Below, in pieces: positions 8,801 through 16,717 of a stretch of DNA of 64,000 nucleotides. The notes under the pieces are model-generated. The model had not been told where the DNA came from and did not search any database. It saw only the letters and a list, made by a program, of their open reading frames with translations. The number at the start of each line of letters is the position of its first letter. Within the stretch, counting starts at the first letter, position 1. The position numbers and the translations under genes are program-made. Origin of the DNA: Bacillus sp. F19 (GTDB lineage: Bacteria > Bacillota > Bacilli > Bacillales > Bacillaceae); assembly GCA_023823795.1 (NCBI GenBank), contig CP085710.1, positions 2,878,001 through 2,942,000 of the forward strand, written 5' to 3'.

Positions 8801-9993
8801 AAGAAAACGGAATTAATGTTAATCAAACAAAAAATAACGTTTGGTACGGACCAAACTCTCCGGCATGGAATATTCCTGTCGATGTTAATGGCAAGTTTAC
8901 TAAAGAAATTTCAGTCGATCCTGGTTTTAATGCCGTAAATAAGCTACAATTTGTCGGTGCAGATAAAGCTGGTAACACAACAAGTGCTAAAGTCATTTAT
9001 TATGTGAAACCAGGGACACAATATATTTACGCTAAACCAAATAAAGAGTCCTTTAAAATGGGTGATCAATTAACCTATACCTTCTATGCTCATGGTTTGC
9101 AAAATGCAAAAGATTTAACCATAAAGTTTGATTATACATCAAGATATTTTAATAACGTAGTATTAAATAAAAATCAGGCGTTATCTAGCGAAACACAATT
9201 TACAGCTACGGCAACGGGGACCACGAGCAAAACGAATACGATTAATATCAAAGCACCTGGTGATGGTTTATCGGGTGAAATGCCATTATTTGATATGGTA
9301 GTAGATACAAACGCCAATGAATATGTAAATGTTAGTAGTATTTTCTTTTTTGTCAATTCATCTTCGTATAAAGATCTAAGTGGAAAAACGGTAAACCTGA
9401 ATACCGAAATCGGTTTATTACCAAGCTATTCAGCCTATTCAACAGCTACAGGGAAAGTCAATGCTCAAGGATTATTAAATGCAAACGGCAGCTTTAATTT
9501 TGCCATCGACTACACAACCATTGGTGCACAAGCTAAAGTGCAAGATTCCAAAGGTCAATTATACAATGGGGTAATTGAACAATTTGGAAACATTGTGTTT
9601 AATAAACTGCCAATTACTGAACAGGTATATACGGTCATCATTGATATTCCTGGTCATTTTACTACTTACACACCTATGGAAATTGGTCGAAAAGCAGGGG
9701 ATATTTATATTGGCGAGAGTATTTCCTACCCAACAGTATTAGAAAAAGCAGGGGATATTAATAAAGATAATGTGGTCGACATTCATGACGTGATTCTGCT
9801 CGAACAATATTGGGGAACGAATAACCGTAATGCTGATATGAACTTTGATAAAACGGTTGATGCAAAGGACTTCAAGTTACTTGAGGCTAATTATTTAAAA
9901 GAAAACGATTATATATTAGATACTCCTACCGCTGTAAAGGAATACAACGGAAAAACAATTGAGTCTATTAAGCAAGTATTAGGGGTAAATTAA
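5884..9993 (+). CDS. Secreted subtilisin-like S8 protease (Vpr-like) with dockerin-like C-terminus
   Basis: A 1369-residue exoenzyme. Residues 1-35 are a signal peptide ending near PTYA. Residues about 80-185 form an I9-type inhibitor propeptide. The S8 domain has the triad D227 (GVIDTGID), H280 (SHGTHVSG) and S605 (SGTSMATPHVAG), with a PA insert at about 415-545 as in B. subtilis Vpr. Beta-sandwich (Fn3-like) repeats follow. Residues about 1290-1345 hold two EF-hand-like loops (GDINKDNVVD and ADMNFDKTVD), a type I dockerin signature. Ribosome binding site AAAGGGGG precedes the ATG. It is monocistronic and much longer than Vpr (about 800 residues). A dockerin could tether it to a cohesin partner or simply bind Ca2+. 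Confidence 0.9.
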   Translation: MKRIKRKIFQAATVLILASSSILGSSMITQKPTYAITSENIAEKIMQSLTDEQRAALQNLNSTEIKTGLQLSDDVDLTSEEDVTVIVEFKELPAKVVQLVEASKGETISLEKAKEKVEKSHSLFKKDLQEKVGKKVKSNKDNFEIKFTYQNAFNGVTLTLPANQIKKLLEMDEVKAVFSERKIQIKPPAPIVEEKEQTKVDSIPFLKIDQLHKEGYTGKNIKIGVIDTGIDYNHPDLKDAYKGGYDFVDNDKDPMETTYAQWKATRNSEFFNGNPYYTSHGTHVSGTIAGRAKNDSNYKVIGVAPESDLYVYRVLGPYGSGSNTAVIAGIDKSVADGMNVINLSLGSSLNNPLEATSLAIDNAVLSGVTAVVAAGNSGDNGMYTLGSPGAAALALTIGASSVSTKVTTFASEFVANGKETESTLQLMTRTWTDDFSNLSGKTFDVVNVGEGGATDYTGKNVQNKIALVARGTNALIDKMKYAKQNGAAGVIIYNNIATEGQIPFYLGESNDNIPVFSMTNKDGLAVNDLFTNGTPSVTFGTLGQSEIPGDELASFSSRGPSGTLYDIKPEVTAPGVSVLSTVPSYINDKINFTYSSAYTRMSGTSMATPHVAGIAALLLQAHPKYSPADVKTVLMNTADPLRGQYSVFEVGAGRVDPYEAIYSTTELAVQDETPYIKNNVKEMMNEQTGGLSYGFIPIDANDITKTTNLLIMNHSDKMEKYNISVEYNVGVRGSLDPKENGVTLVLPKNVKIKKNSQESIPASLFIPTTAKKGTYEGYIQVVDEKDPEHQYQIPFGFRLVEEGLEYFRVFSPSIAPNRQQSPYSVKSTDLDFRLNSPMKTLDFILVDSKTNKDLGLIRTFDVSGAGIDIDYYIQSGFAGRYFPFTGNAKKPIGYTSVLAADGLYKMKVIGTNLDGKQYTKTDQVYIDDSIPTFKLDDTNAVPKGELPFVELAAGQKTVTLSGSVIDKEAYEMEENGINVNQTKNNVWYGPNSPAWNIPVDVNGKFTKEISVDPGFNAVNKLQFVGADKAGNTTSAKVIYYVKPGTQYIYAKPNKESFKMGDQLTYTFYAHGLQNAKDLTIKFDYTSRYFNNVVLNKNQALSSETQFTATATGTTSKTNTINIKAPGDGLSGEMPLFDMVVDTNANEYVNVSSIFFFVNSSSYKDLSGKTVNLNTEIGLLPSYSAYSTATGKVNAQGLLNANGSFNFAIDYTTIGAQAKVQDSKGQLYNGVIEQFGNIVFNKLPITEQVYTVIIDIPGHFTTYTPMEIGRKAGDIYIGESISYPTVLEKAGDINKDNVVDIHDVILLEQYWGTNNRNADMNFDKTVDAKDFKLLEANYLKENDYILDTPTAVKEYNGKTIESIKQVLGVN

Positions 9994-10181
9994 TTATTAC
10001 ACACGCAAAGTTTTCATAAGTGATAAACTTCCTATTATTACTGAGTGAATTTACTTTTAACTATTTATCAGGATATCTAAGCAGTTATTGTAGTAATTGG
10101 CTATCTCTTCAAGTTATTTGGTAATATATATATTATATTAAATCAGCTTTGTTAATCCGTTACAAGAAACATAAAAAGGCA

Positions 10182-10349
10182 ACGCCCAATGTAAATTGTA
10201 CCCTATAGAGTAGACACTAATAAAAGGTCTGCCCTATAGGGTTCTTTTATGTTTAATGAACAAAAATGGGAGAATCGGAGAAAAATTAAATGTCAAAAAA
10301 ACCCTTTACTGAGAAAGAAATAAAAAATGGTTTGTCAACACTAAACTAG
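10182..10349 (+). mobile_element. End of an IS3/IS150-like element with truncated orfA
   Basis: The stretch with TGTACCCTATAGAGTAGACA followed by TAAAAGGTCTGCCCTATAGGG resembles the terminal region of IS150-group elements. A 19-codon frame (10290-10349) begins MSKKPFTEKEIK, like the helix-turn-helix orfA protein of that group, then stops. Only this end remains; no orfB or second terminal repeat is seen. Confidence 0.45.
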
Positions 10350-10442
10350 TTTACACGTTGGTTATTTGGTCAATAATATATTTTTATTACTCAAAATAAG
10401 CGGGACTTTTCAAACAACTGGTTACTGGACTTACCCTTCTTG

Positions 10443-10737
10443 TCACTTCCACATTTCCTTGAATTCATTACTAAAGTTGCTGAACTCAACAATTTGTTCA
10501 GACCACCAGGAATCCTCGAAGTGGCGACCGTACCCTGAACGAAATTGTGCCAAACAATTCAATGCTGCTCTTTCCCAATGCTCACCTTTAATTTGGTGAA
10601 AATAAGGAGAAGTAAAGGTAATCCATACTAAGTTTCTTTCACGCTCATTCAATACTGATAATTACCATATACGGCACAAAAAGCCTCATTCCAAGCTACA
10701 ACATTCATTCTTTCATCAATTACATAATCTAGGAACT
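10443..10737 (-). pseudogene. MmyB-like regulator, C-terminal ligand-domain remnant
   Basis: Two frames together give the MmyB/MLTR ligand-binding pattern: FLDYVIDERMNVVAWNEAF, then after a frame change ERNLVWITFTSP and SNEFKEMW. The N-terminal HTH domain is absent and the C-terminus ends early. The 5' side is joined directly to an IS110-type transposase fragment at about 10737, so the two remnants were fused by a deletion or insertion event. Confidence 0.6.
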
Positions 10738-11168
10738 CCTTGTGGAATATTAGGTTCGGCATATCTTCCATCTTTAACTAGCTGTGCAATGACTTTTGCG
10801 TCCTTCACATCATTTTTGGTTGGAGAATTATCATCTAATTCTTTAGTCTTCTTCACATGCATAGGATTTACCACGACAAACTTAATCTCCTCTTCTTTTA
10901 GAAAATGAGCGAGGTTGAGCCAATAATGACCTGTCGGCTCCATTCCAATAATCATCTTATCCATGCCTTGTTGTTCCATCAAATGTTTTATCCAGCCTAA
11001 AAAAAGATCAAAATGTGATTTGGTATTTTCAAAGTGACAAGGTGCACCAAACTCTAGGCCTCTAAAGTCCTGAGCACGAGCTACATGCTTGTACTTCGCA
11101 ATATCTACACCTATAATCAGTGTTCAAGAAGTAATTTGAGCAATCTTTTCATTTTGGTTATAATTCAT
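10738..11168 (-). pseudogene. IS110-family transposase, N-terminal fragment
   Basis: From ATG 11168 the frame reads MNYNQNEKIAQITS, a TGA at 11124-11126, then LIIGVDIAKYKHVARAQD, GMEPTGHYWLNLAHFL, VNPMHVKKTKELDDNSP and DVKDAKVIAQLVKDGRY, the DEDD-type catalytic domain of IS110/IS1111 transposases. It carries an internal stop and is cut after PNIPQG, so the C-terminal half is missing. No terminal repeats are visible. Confidence 0.8.
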
Positions 11169-11279
11169 ATTGAAGGCCTCCTGGTATATATGATTTGTCC
11201 TTTTCGCTGGCCAGCTTCAGGACACTCATATCATACCAAGAGGTTATTTTTTTGTTCAAACCTCATTTTTCTCCATTAC

Positions 11280-11349
11280 AGGAATGCTGCCCTTTACCTT
11301 AATAAGAAGAGGCGACACTTTGTTAAGCAATCGCCCCCGTTAGCTTAAT
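11280..11349. repeat. Possible dispersed repeat (CGCCCCCGTTAGCTTAA)
   Basis: The segment GCAATCGCCCCCGTTAGCTTAATCA echoes the GCACCCGTTAGTTTAAGTA block at 5647. It sits between the IS110 fragment and the hydrolase pseudogene; the remaining bases to 11463 show no gene. Confidence 0.35.
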
Positions 11350-11463
11350 CACGAGTATAATCACTGCCTAGTTGTTCCAACTACTTCCGTTCTATATTGA
11401 AGTACTTAAAGGGGCACCCTGCAAAGGATGGCCTTTTTTAAACACCTCTTGTTTCCTTTTCGA

Positions 11464-12323
11464 TCAATTCGCGAATCTTGGCGGATTACGGATCGATCTT
11501 GCTCTGGCCACACAATAAAATGCTCTTACAGCACGTCTGTCCCGGCCAGCCTCGTAAAACTTCTGTGCCACCATGTCCGGCCTTGTGCGAGTATCCGTAA
11601 AGTGGTCCCCGTCACCGACGATAAGGCGGAACTGGCCGAGCCGTGTGGACATATGCGGATTCCAGCCGAAGCCCTCTCCTTGTGGCAATGCATTATCTTG
11701 AACAAAATATACATAACTTTTCAGTATTGCCAACTCATAGAACGCTTTAAGATCCAGCTTCTCGAAAAGCGGTCTAGCCGGTTCCGGAGTGACGCCTGCA
11801 TACATCTGTCTGGCTTCCTCCAATGTGGCCGTATTGACGAACAAATCCCGAAACAGTGGAAACGGAAGCATGATCGTATCATCCTTCGAGCCGGCTCTGA
11901 GTTGCTCGAAACCTTGTCTCGTTTGGGGCGATAACTCGTCGGCAACAGATTCGCCATCTTTCAGTACGAACGCGTCCCAGAAGACGAGGCGCTTGATGCG
12001 ATCCGGTACCTGTTCTGCAACCTTTTGGATGACAGTTCCGCCGAAGCTGTGCCCGACGAGAACGAAGTTGCGTAGGTTCAGTTTCGTTATAAAATCAACG
12101 ACGGACTTCGTGATCATCGCATGCGTGACATCTTTGTTCGGATCTTTGCCGTGACCTGCGTATTCCGGCTATAGACGACATGCCCTTGACTGCGCAGCAC
12201 CGCCGCTACGCCGTCCCAGAAGTGAGCGTCAGCCCAAGAGCCATGCACAAGCACGAAGGTAAGCTGTTGCTGTGCGGGTAAACGGTATCTTTCATCCGAT
12301 TCGAGGGCACCATTGCTCCAGAG
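11464..12323 (-). pseudogene. Alpha/beta hydrolase, frameshifted, G+C-rich
   Basis: The downstream frame (11464-12117) carries VLVGHSFGGTVIQ (nucleophile elbow) and VGDGDHFTDTRT (histidine region). The upstream frame reads LPAQQQLTFVLVHGSWADAHFWDGV, the oxyanion-hole region. They join at about 12168-12172, where one missing C would restore VVYSPEYAGHGKDPNKDV. No start codon with a ribosome binding site precedes the N-terminal part, and a TGA lies at 12324-12326. Base composition is visibly richer in G+C than the flanks, pointing to horizontal origin. Substrate unknown. Confidence 0.7.
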
Positions 12324-12370
12324 TCACCATCGTTCAGAATAAGGGGAGTTATAATAACCGCGGGGCATAA

Positions 12371-12520
12371 ACCTATAATCGGGATAGGGGAATTGATGAA
12401 TTTCTTGGAGATAAGGAAACATGGTACAAGACATCCTCTCAAATCGACATTTATTATCAGCTTATGCCCACTGCGTTTGAGAGGTTCCCACACTCGATCC
12501 CGCACAAAAAAGGACGTTAA
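12371..12520 (+). pseudogene. Coding-like C-terminal remnant, unidentified
   Basis: A 49-codon open frame reads RDRGIDEFLGDKETWY, then QIDIYYQLMPTAFERFP and ends at TAA 12518. Its amino-acid composition looks like real protein, but it has no start or ribosome binding site and follows a stop. I do not recognise the family. Likely the tail of a lost gene. Confidence 0.3.
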
Positions 12521-12540
12521 TCCTTCTTAATTAACGCCCC
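12506..12540. terminator. Hairpin terminator
   Basis: GGACGTTAAT (12512-12521) pairs with ATTAACGCCC (12530-12539), preceded by an A-run; on the minus strand this is a stem followed by a T-run and could serve nupC-like transcripts. The bases 12541-12832 show no gene. Confidence 0.5.
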
Positions 12541-12832
12541 CTCCTTTAGTTAAAGATGAAAGTAACCTTACTTACCTTTTTGAATTTGAATTAGTAGTAA
12601 TAATAAAAACATTAGAGTTTTTAACTGAATGGGATATTTAGCATTTACGGGAAGCCTGTACTACTCCTTTGGAGAAGGCGTCCTTTGAATTCATTTTCTC
12701 GCCTTTTAGAAATTGTTTCCCCAGAGAAAAATAACATCAATTGGTCAAATCGTTCTCCAATTTTAAAAGAATTGGTGTTTCCCCTCTTGGATCTTAATTT
12801 CCTCCTTTCATTCCTGTAAATCAGTAACCTAT

Positions 12833-14026
12833 TTACCAAACGAATAATCCAACAACCATAGCACTTAACAAGGATACAGCCATTCCGCTAAGCAGCATCT
12901 TCCAGACATTCCTTCCGATAATATGCGATTTTTCTTCATCAAGGATGGAATTAAACGTTCCATAAATCATCCCTACTGTACTGAAGTTGGCAAATGAGGT
13001 GAGGAACGTCACTGCAACGGCAACAGTATGCGGAGCCAGGCCGCCAACCTTATCTTTTAAATCGAGCAAGGCAACAAACTCATTTGTAGCAAGTTTGATT
13101 CCCATTAATTGAGCAACATACATCGCATCACTCACAGTTAATCCAAGCAAGAAAGCAAATGGACTAAAAAGAACTGAGAAGATTTTTTGAATCGTCAAAC
13201 CGTTGATAAAGAAACTTAATATACCATTTAAGCTGGCCGTCAATGCTACATAACCGATTACCATAGCCGTAATGACAATGACCATCCTGATCCCCACAAG
13301 CATACTGTTTGAAATAGTGGAAAAGAAATCTTTACGTTCCTCTTTAGTAGGAACATATACTACATCCTCCTCTCTGCTGACAGCGACAGGATTTAGCATG
13401 TTAGCAATCAGCAGAGCGTTTAAACAGTTTAATGGAATAGCAACAAACACATATGTTGCAGGAACCATGGATAAATAAGCGCCTATAATGGATCCGCTTA
13501 TACTGCTCATGCCCATTATTCCAAATGTCAGCAATCTCTGAGTTTTTATAGCACCAAGTTGAAGACGCAGAACAGCAAGAGCTTCGGTATTTCCAAGAAA
13601 CATCATCTGAATGGAAAAAAAACTCTCAAGTTTTGGCAAACCGGACACTTTTGAGATGAGCCAGCCTACTTTATCGATAATCCAGGTCAGAATACCGAAA
13701 TACGATAAAATGTCAAAAAACGTAATAATGAAAATAATCGGCATTAATGCACTGAAAAAGAAATCAACCTGCTCATTTGCCATTGCAGATGGGAAAACAA
13801 AAGATATCCCTTCATTTGCACATGAAATCAGCCAGGTAAAGAAAGCTGCAATTTGATTAATGACCCATGTCCCGATTTTAGTCGATAACATGAACCAAGT
13901 AATTATGAATTCAACAACGATCAAGGTAAGAATAGCTTTCCATTTAACATTCCTTTTATTAGGTGAACAAATATAAACAATTCCAATTACAACTAGTACA
14001 CCCAGTATATTTAACAAGAAATACAT
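12833..14026 (-). CDS. Concentrative nucleoside transporter (NupC/NupG family)
   Basis: A 397-residue membrane protein with about nine or ten hydrophobic segments. The nucleoside-recognition motifs of the CNT family are present: GNTEALAVLRLQL, then GSIIGAYLSMVPATYV and LTSFANFSTVGMIYG. It would import nucleosides by proton or sodium symport. Length equals that of B. subtilis YxjA/NupG. The start is ATG 14026 with AAGGAGGGTG upstream. A 9-bp hairpin at 14101-14129 lies in the probable leader. No purine riboswitch core is seen. Confidence 0.9.
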   Translation of the reverse strand: MYFLLNILGVLVVIGIVYICSPNKRNVKWKAILTLIVVEFIITWFMLSTKIGTWVINQIAAFFTWLISCANEGISFVFPSAMANEQVDFFFSALMPIIFIITFFDILSYFGILTWIIDKVGWLISKVSGLPKLESFFSIQMMFLGNTEALAVLRLQLGAIKTQRLLTFGIMGMSSISGSIIGAYLSMVPATYVFVAIPLNCLNALLIANMLNPVAVSREEDVVYVPTKEERKDFFSTISNSMLVGIRMVIVITAMVIGYVALTASLNGILSFFINGLTIQKIFSVLFSPFAFLLGLTVSDAMYVAQLMGIKLATNEFVALLDLKDKVGGLAPHTVAVAVTFLTSFANFSTVGMIYGTFNSILDEEKSHIIGRNVWKMLLSGMAVSLLSAMVVGLFVW

Positions 14027-14100
14027 ACTATCACCCTCCTTGATTTATCATTGCCAATATCTTTTTTTATATTATGTGAAAGAATACCGCTCTTCCATTC

Positions 14101-14129
14101 CATCCTGTTAGCATTGGAACAACAGGATG
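14101..14129 (-). other. Leader hairpin upstream of the nucleoside transporter
   Basis: CATCCTGTT (14101-14109) pairs with AACAGGATG (14121-14129) around an 11-base loop. There is no T-run, so it is not a simple terminator. It could stabilise the transcript or be a protein-binding site. Confidence 0.35.
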
Positions 14130-14182
14130 AAGGAACATAGACAGCATTCCATTTATAAATGAATGATTTATTTACAATAAGA

Positions 14183-14208
14183 AAAAACCTTGATGCATCA
14201 AGGTTTTT
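14183..14208. terminator. Perfect palindromic terminator
   Basis: AAAAACCTTGA and TCAAGGTTTTT form a perfect stem with a TGCA centre, functional on either strand. It isolates the transporter gene from the remnant upstream. Confidence 0.7.
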
Positions 14209-14410
14209 GTCCGTACAGTTATATTATGTAATGTAAGAATCCCGTGCAGTAAAATTCGCCTATTTTAAAGAAACTAAGAACTATAAGATAATCTTATATA
14301 CCCAAGTTATTTTCAGTATTATTTATCTGATTATTCCATTCTTATCTAGTCTATTTGGCCGTAATATAAAAAAGCAATTTTATTGCTAAGATAATCAATC
14401 ACACCTTCTT

Positions 14411-14640
14411 TTATTCAAATCGAATGTACCCCACTTCCTCCACAATCTCCTGCTCCCTCTTTTCCAGAACTGTATTTAAGAATCGGCTTACTTTTTTAGA
14501 TTTCATGGTAATCTTATAACCGCAGCACTGATCCTGTTCATTTGCAATCTGATTGAAAATTTCAATAAACGGTTCAGCAAGATACGTATGCTCATAAAAG
14601 CTTCATATCTATTCCTGCTTTCCTAATAGCAGTTATTTTT
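14411..14640 (-). pseudogene. Unidentified gene remnant, C-terminal part
   Basis: From about 14605 to the TAA at 14411 an open frame reads FYEHTYLAEPFIEIFNQIAN, then CCGYKITMKSKKVSRFLNTV and EREQEIVEEVGYIRFE, which looks like real coding sequence. Upstream, ITAIRKAGIDMK continues in another frame, so a one-base slip separates the halves near 14605. The 5' end is missing. I do not recognise the family. Confidence 0.4.
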
Positions 14641-14675
14641 TCAGAATGGCAACTGGTCTGATGTTCTGAATATGT

Positions 14676-14715
14676 GAAAAAAGGCATTCCCTTTTTTATA
14701 GGAAACGCCTTTTAG
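14676..14715 (-). terminator. Hairpin terminator
   Basis: AAAAGGC with GCCTTTT, extended by CC/GG, directly after the XRE regulator gene. Confidence 0.6.
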
Positions 14716-14725
14716 AACATTACGA

Positions 14726-14953
14726 TTAATTTATTTTGTTTTTCTTTTGAAAATGCCCTTTATCAACTAGTTCTGATGCAGGAACATCAAGGACCGTAGA
14801 GAATTTTAAGATGGTTTGGTTATCAGGCACTTTTTCACCGGATTCATACTTTTCGATGGTTTGTCGTCCAAGTCGCGCTTTAAAAGCAAGTTCTTCCTGA
14901 CTCATGTTTTTCAGCTCTCGGTAATGTTTTAAATGTTCACCAATATGAGACAT
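14726..14953 (-). CDS. XRE-family HTH regulator
   Basis: A 75-residue protein that is almost entirely one Cro/CI helix-turn-helix: HLKHYRELKNMSQEELAF, then GRQTIEKYESGEKVPDNQTI and DVPASELVD. The C-terminus is a short lysine-rich tail with no sensor domain. GGAGG precedes the ATG. It is monocistronic, with its own terminator. Target unknown; proteins of this size often regulate their own promoter or act as antidote-type regulators, but no toxin gene adjoins. Confidence 0.85.
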   Translation of the reverse strand: MSHIGEHLKHYRELKNMSQEELAFKARLGRQTIEKYESGEKVPDNQTILKFSTVLDVPASELVDKGHFQKKNKIN

Positions 14954-15191
14954 GCTGATTCCTCCCTAAAATCATCCAATTTTCTACTTTTAGTTTATCA
15001 CCATTCAGATCTCCTGGATACTTGTAAACGTGAACATTATGTTAACAACTTTTAAACACAGTATTAAATCTTTTTAATAACGTTTCAAACAATTTTTATA
15101 AATTATTGTAAATAAAATTCATGTTATTTTTCATTACGGGAAAGATAAAACAGAATTAACTAACATTCTAATTAATGGAAGGAGTAACACA

Positions 15192-15461
15192 ATGAATAAA
15201 AGATGGTTATCTGTACTATTTAGTGTATGTTTCTCTGCTTTAATTTTAGCTGGATGCGCTACTAATGATGATCAAGATCCAGCTCCGCCAGAAGATGAGC
15301 AAAATGATGAAGTTCCTGAACAAGAACAAAATGAAGATGCTCCAGGTATAGATGAAGATGACACAATGAACAAAGATGACGAAGAGGATGCAGAGAAAGA
15401 TCCAGAAGATCCAATTGAAGACCCTGAAGATATGAATGATCAAGATAGACAAGATGACTAA
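15192..15461 (+). CDS. Small acidic lipoprotein
   Basis: An 89-residue protein with a classic lipoprotein signal (basic N-terminus, hydrophobic core, lipobox LAGC at residues 19-22). Everything after the cysteine is low-complexity Asp/Glu/Pro/Asn (EDEQNDEVPEQEQ and similar), with no folded domain apparent. It would be an outward-facing anionic tether on the membrane, perhaps binding cations or wall polymers; that is inference. AAGGAG precedes the ATG, and a strong terminator follows at once. Confidence 0.8.
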   Translation: MNKRWLSVLFSVCFSALILAGCATNDDQDPAPPEDEQNDEVPEQEQNEDAPGIDEDDTMNKDDEEDAEKDPEDPIEDPEDMNDQDRQDD

Positions 15462-15463
15462 TG

Positions 15464-15493
15464 AAAAAAAGTCCTCCACCGAGGACTTTTTTT
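15464..15493. terminator. Bidirectional hairpin terminator
   Basis: AAAAAAAGTCCTC and GAGGACTTTTTTT around CACC, between the convergent lipoprotein and AlkC-like genes. Confidence 0.85.
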
Positions 15494-15511
15494 CATAGTA
15501 CCAGCAGTCTG

Positions 15512-16591
15512 TTATTGGATAATAAAATCTGTCTCTGCTTTTACTGCACCGTTAATAACGATGGATAAAGTGTGTATTCCTTTATAATGTTTTCTTGTTG
15601 TTAAATCTTTAAAAGCGTGAGTTTTTGTGATGATGTTTTCTTCTCCCTGCTTCATATTGCGTGTTTTCAGCATAAATATCTTTCGGTTTCGCTGTCCCCG
15701 TGATTTCACATAATCTATTGCATATTCCACCCTGACTGAAATTGTGCTTTCTGCTGAAATATGAAATGTAAACTGAATACTGTCTCCAATCTGGATAGTA
15801 TCGGGATGAAGGGTCAGGTGCTCAATTTTTATTGGGCTGTCATTTCCATATCCAAATAACGCAAGTGCTTCTCTGTTTCCTTTTTTAAGTAATGAACGGC
15901 AGGCATGTTTGATTATCCAATCCGTATATTTGTTCTTTCCGATCCATTCATTCGCAATGCTTAAAACAAATTCAGAGTGTGTGTAGGAAATATCATTTAG
16001 ATGATTGGCAACACTCTTGCGAACATATAAAGAATGATCATTTTTCAGGTTTTCTAAAATCGGCAATGTTTGCCGGGGGTCTTCTTTTAATGAAGAAACC
16101 GCTGCTCCCCAAGGCAGTCTTGGTCTGCTCCCCTCGCTCGCCAGCCTTCTTACATGCTCATTTGAATGGGTGGACCACTTCAGCATTTGTTCAAGCATAC
16201 GCTTTCCATCTTTAATTAAAAAAGGACGGACTGCAAATTCTGAAGTTGAGAATTCTGTAAAGTAAGCTAACGCATGCATTGATTCGTCCCATTCATGCAA
16301 ACCATATTGCTCAACGTAATCGGGGAAAATGATGCCGCCAAGACCATTAAATTGCGGTGCAATTTTATATAAAATCTGAAGAGCATCCTGATAATCCTCA
16401 GGAAGTGATTTTTTTAAACACACTGTAATCTTTCTCATCCGCTGCTTTAACGCTAAATTCTCCCAGCCTTCTTCAAAAAAACGAGTGCGGAATTGTTCGG
16501 AATCAAATAAAGTGTATTCCTGATCTATTGCATAAATCAACGTCTCAATAAAAGCTTCATTATAAATATTTTTTAGTGCTTCAGCCATCAT
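15512..16591 (-). CDS. AlkC-type DNA alkylation repair glycosylase
   Basis: A 359-residue protein made of HEAT-like helical repeats in the first 250 residues (with SEGSRPRLPWG, a hallmark of the AlkC branch, and LYVRKSVANHLNDIS) followed by an Ig-like beta domain (from about LTLHPDTIQIGDSIQF to the C-terminus). AlkC enzymes excise N3-alkyladenines without flipping the base; the Ig-like domain contacts DNA. The gene is monocistronic and starts at ATG 16591 after GAAGG. No Ada-type regulator adjoins. Confidence 0.85.
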   Translation of the reverse strand: MMAEALKNIYNEAFIETLIYAIDQEYTLFDSEQFRTRFFEEGWENLALKQRMRKITVCLKKSLPEDYQDALQILYKIAPQFNGLGGIIFPDYVEQYGLHEWDESMHALAYFTEFSTSEFAVRPFLIKDGKRMLEQMLKWSTHSNEHVRRLASEGSRPRLPWGAAVSSLKEDPRQTLPILENLKNDHSLYVRKSVANHLNDISYTHSEFVLSIANEWIGKNKYTDWIIKHACRSLLKKGNREALALFGYGNDSPIKIEHLTLHPDTIQIGDSIQFTFHISAESTISVRVEYAIDYVKSRGQRNRKIFMLKTRNMKQGEENIITKTHAFKDLTTRKHYKGIHTLSIVINGAVKAETDFIIQ

Positions 16592-16689
16592 TTCTACCTT
16601 CTTTTATAGGAAGTATTATATAAATCAACTATACACGAACATATATTCGTTTACAATCCTTCTCTATTATTACCTGTTTGCTTCCAAAA

Positions 16690-16717
16690 TAAAAAGACAG
16701 GAAGGACCTGTCTTTCA
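16690..16717 (-). terminator. Terminator of the cysJI operon
   Basis: AAAGACAGG (16693-16701) pairs with CCTGTCTTT (16707-16715), followed on the minus strand by a T-run; it directly follows the cysI stop codon. Confidence 0.75.

Noticed and set aside
12206-12505. 99-residue minus-strand frame
   Set aside because: Runs antisense to a coding-like remnant and out of frame across the hydrolase pseudogene; no ribosome binding site.
12645-12839. 64-residue minus-strand frame past the nucleoside transporter
   Set aside because: Overlaps the transporter stop, no start site, basic low-quality sequence.
14027-14180. Purine riboswitch upstream of the nucleoside transporter
   Set aside because: The conserved core (TATAAT-like, ATGG, GTTTCTACC, CCGTAAA) is not present; only a simple hairpin is seen.
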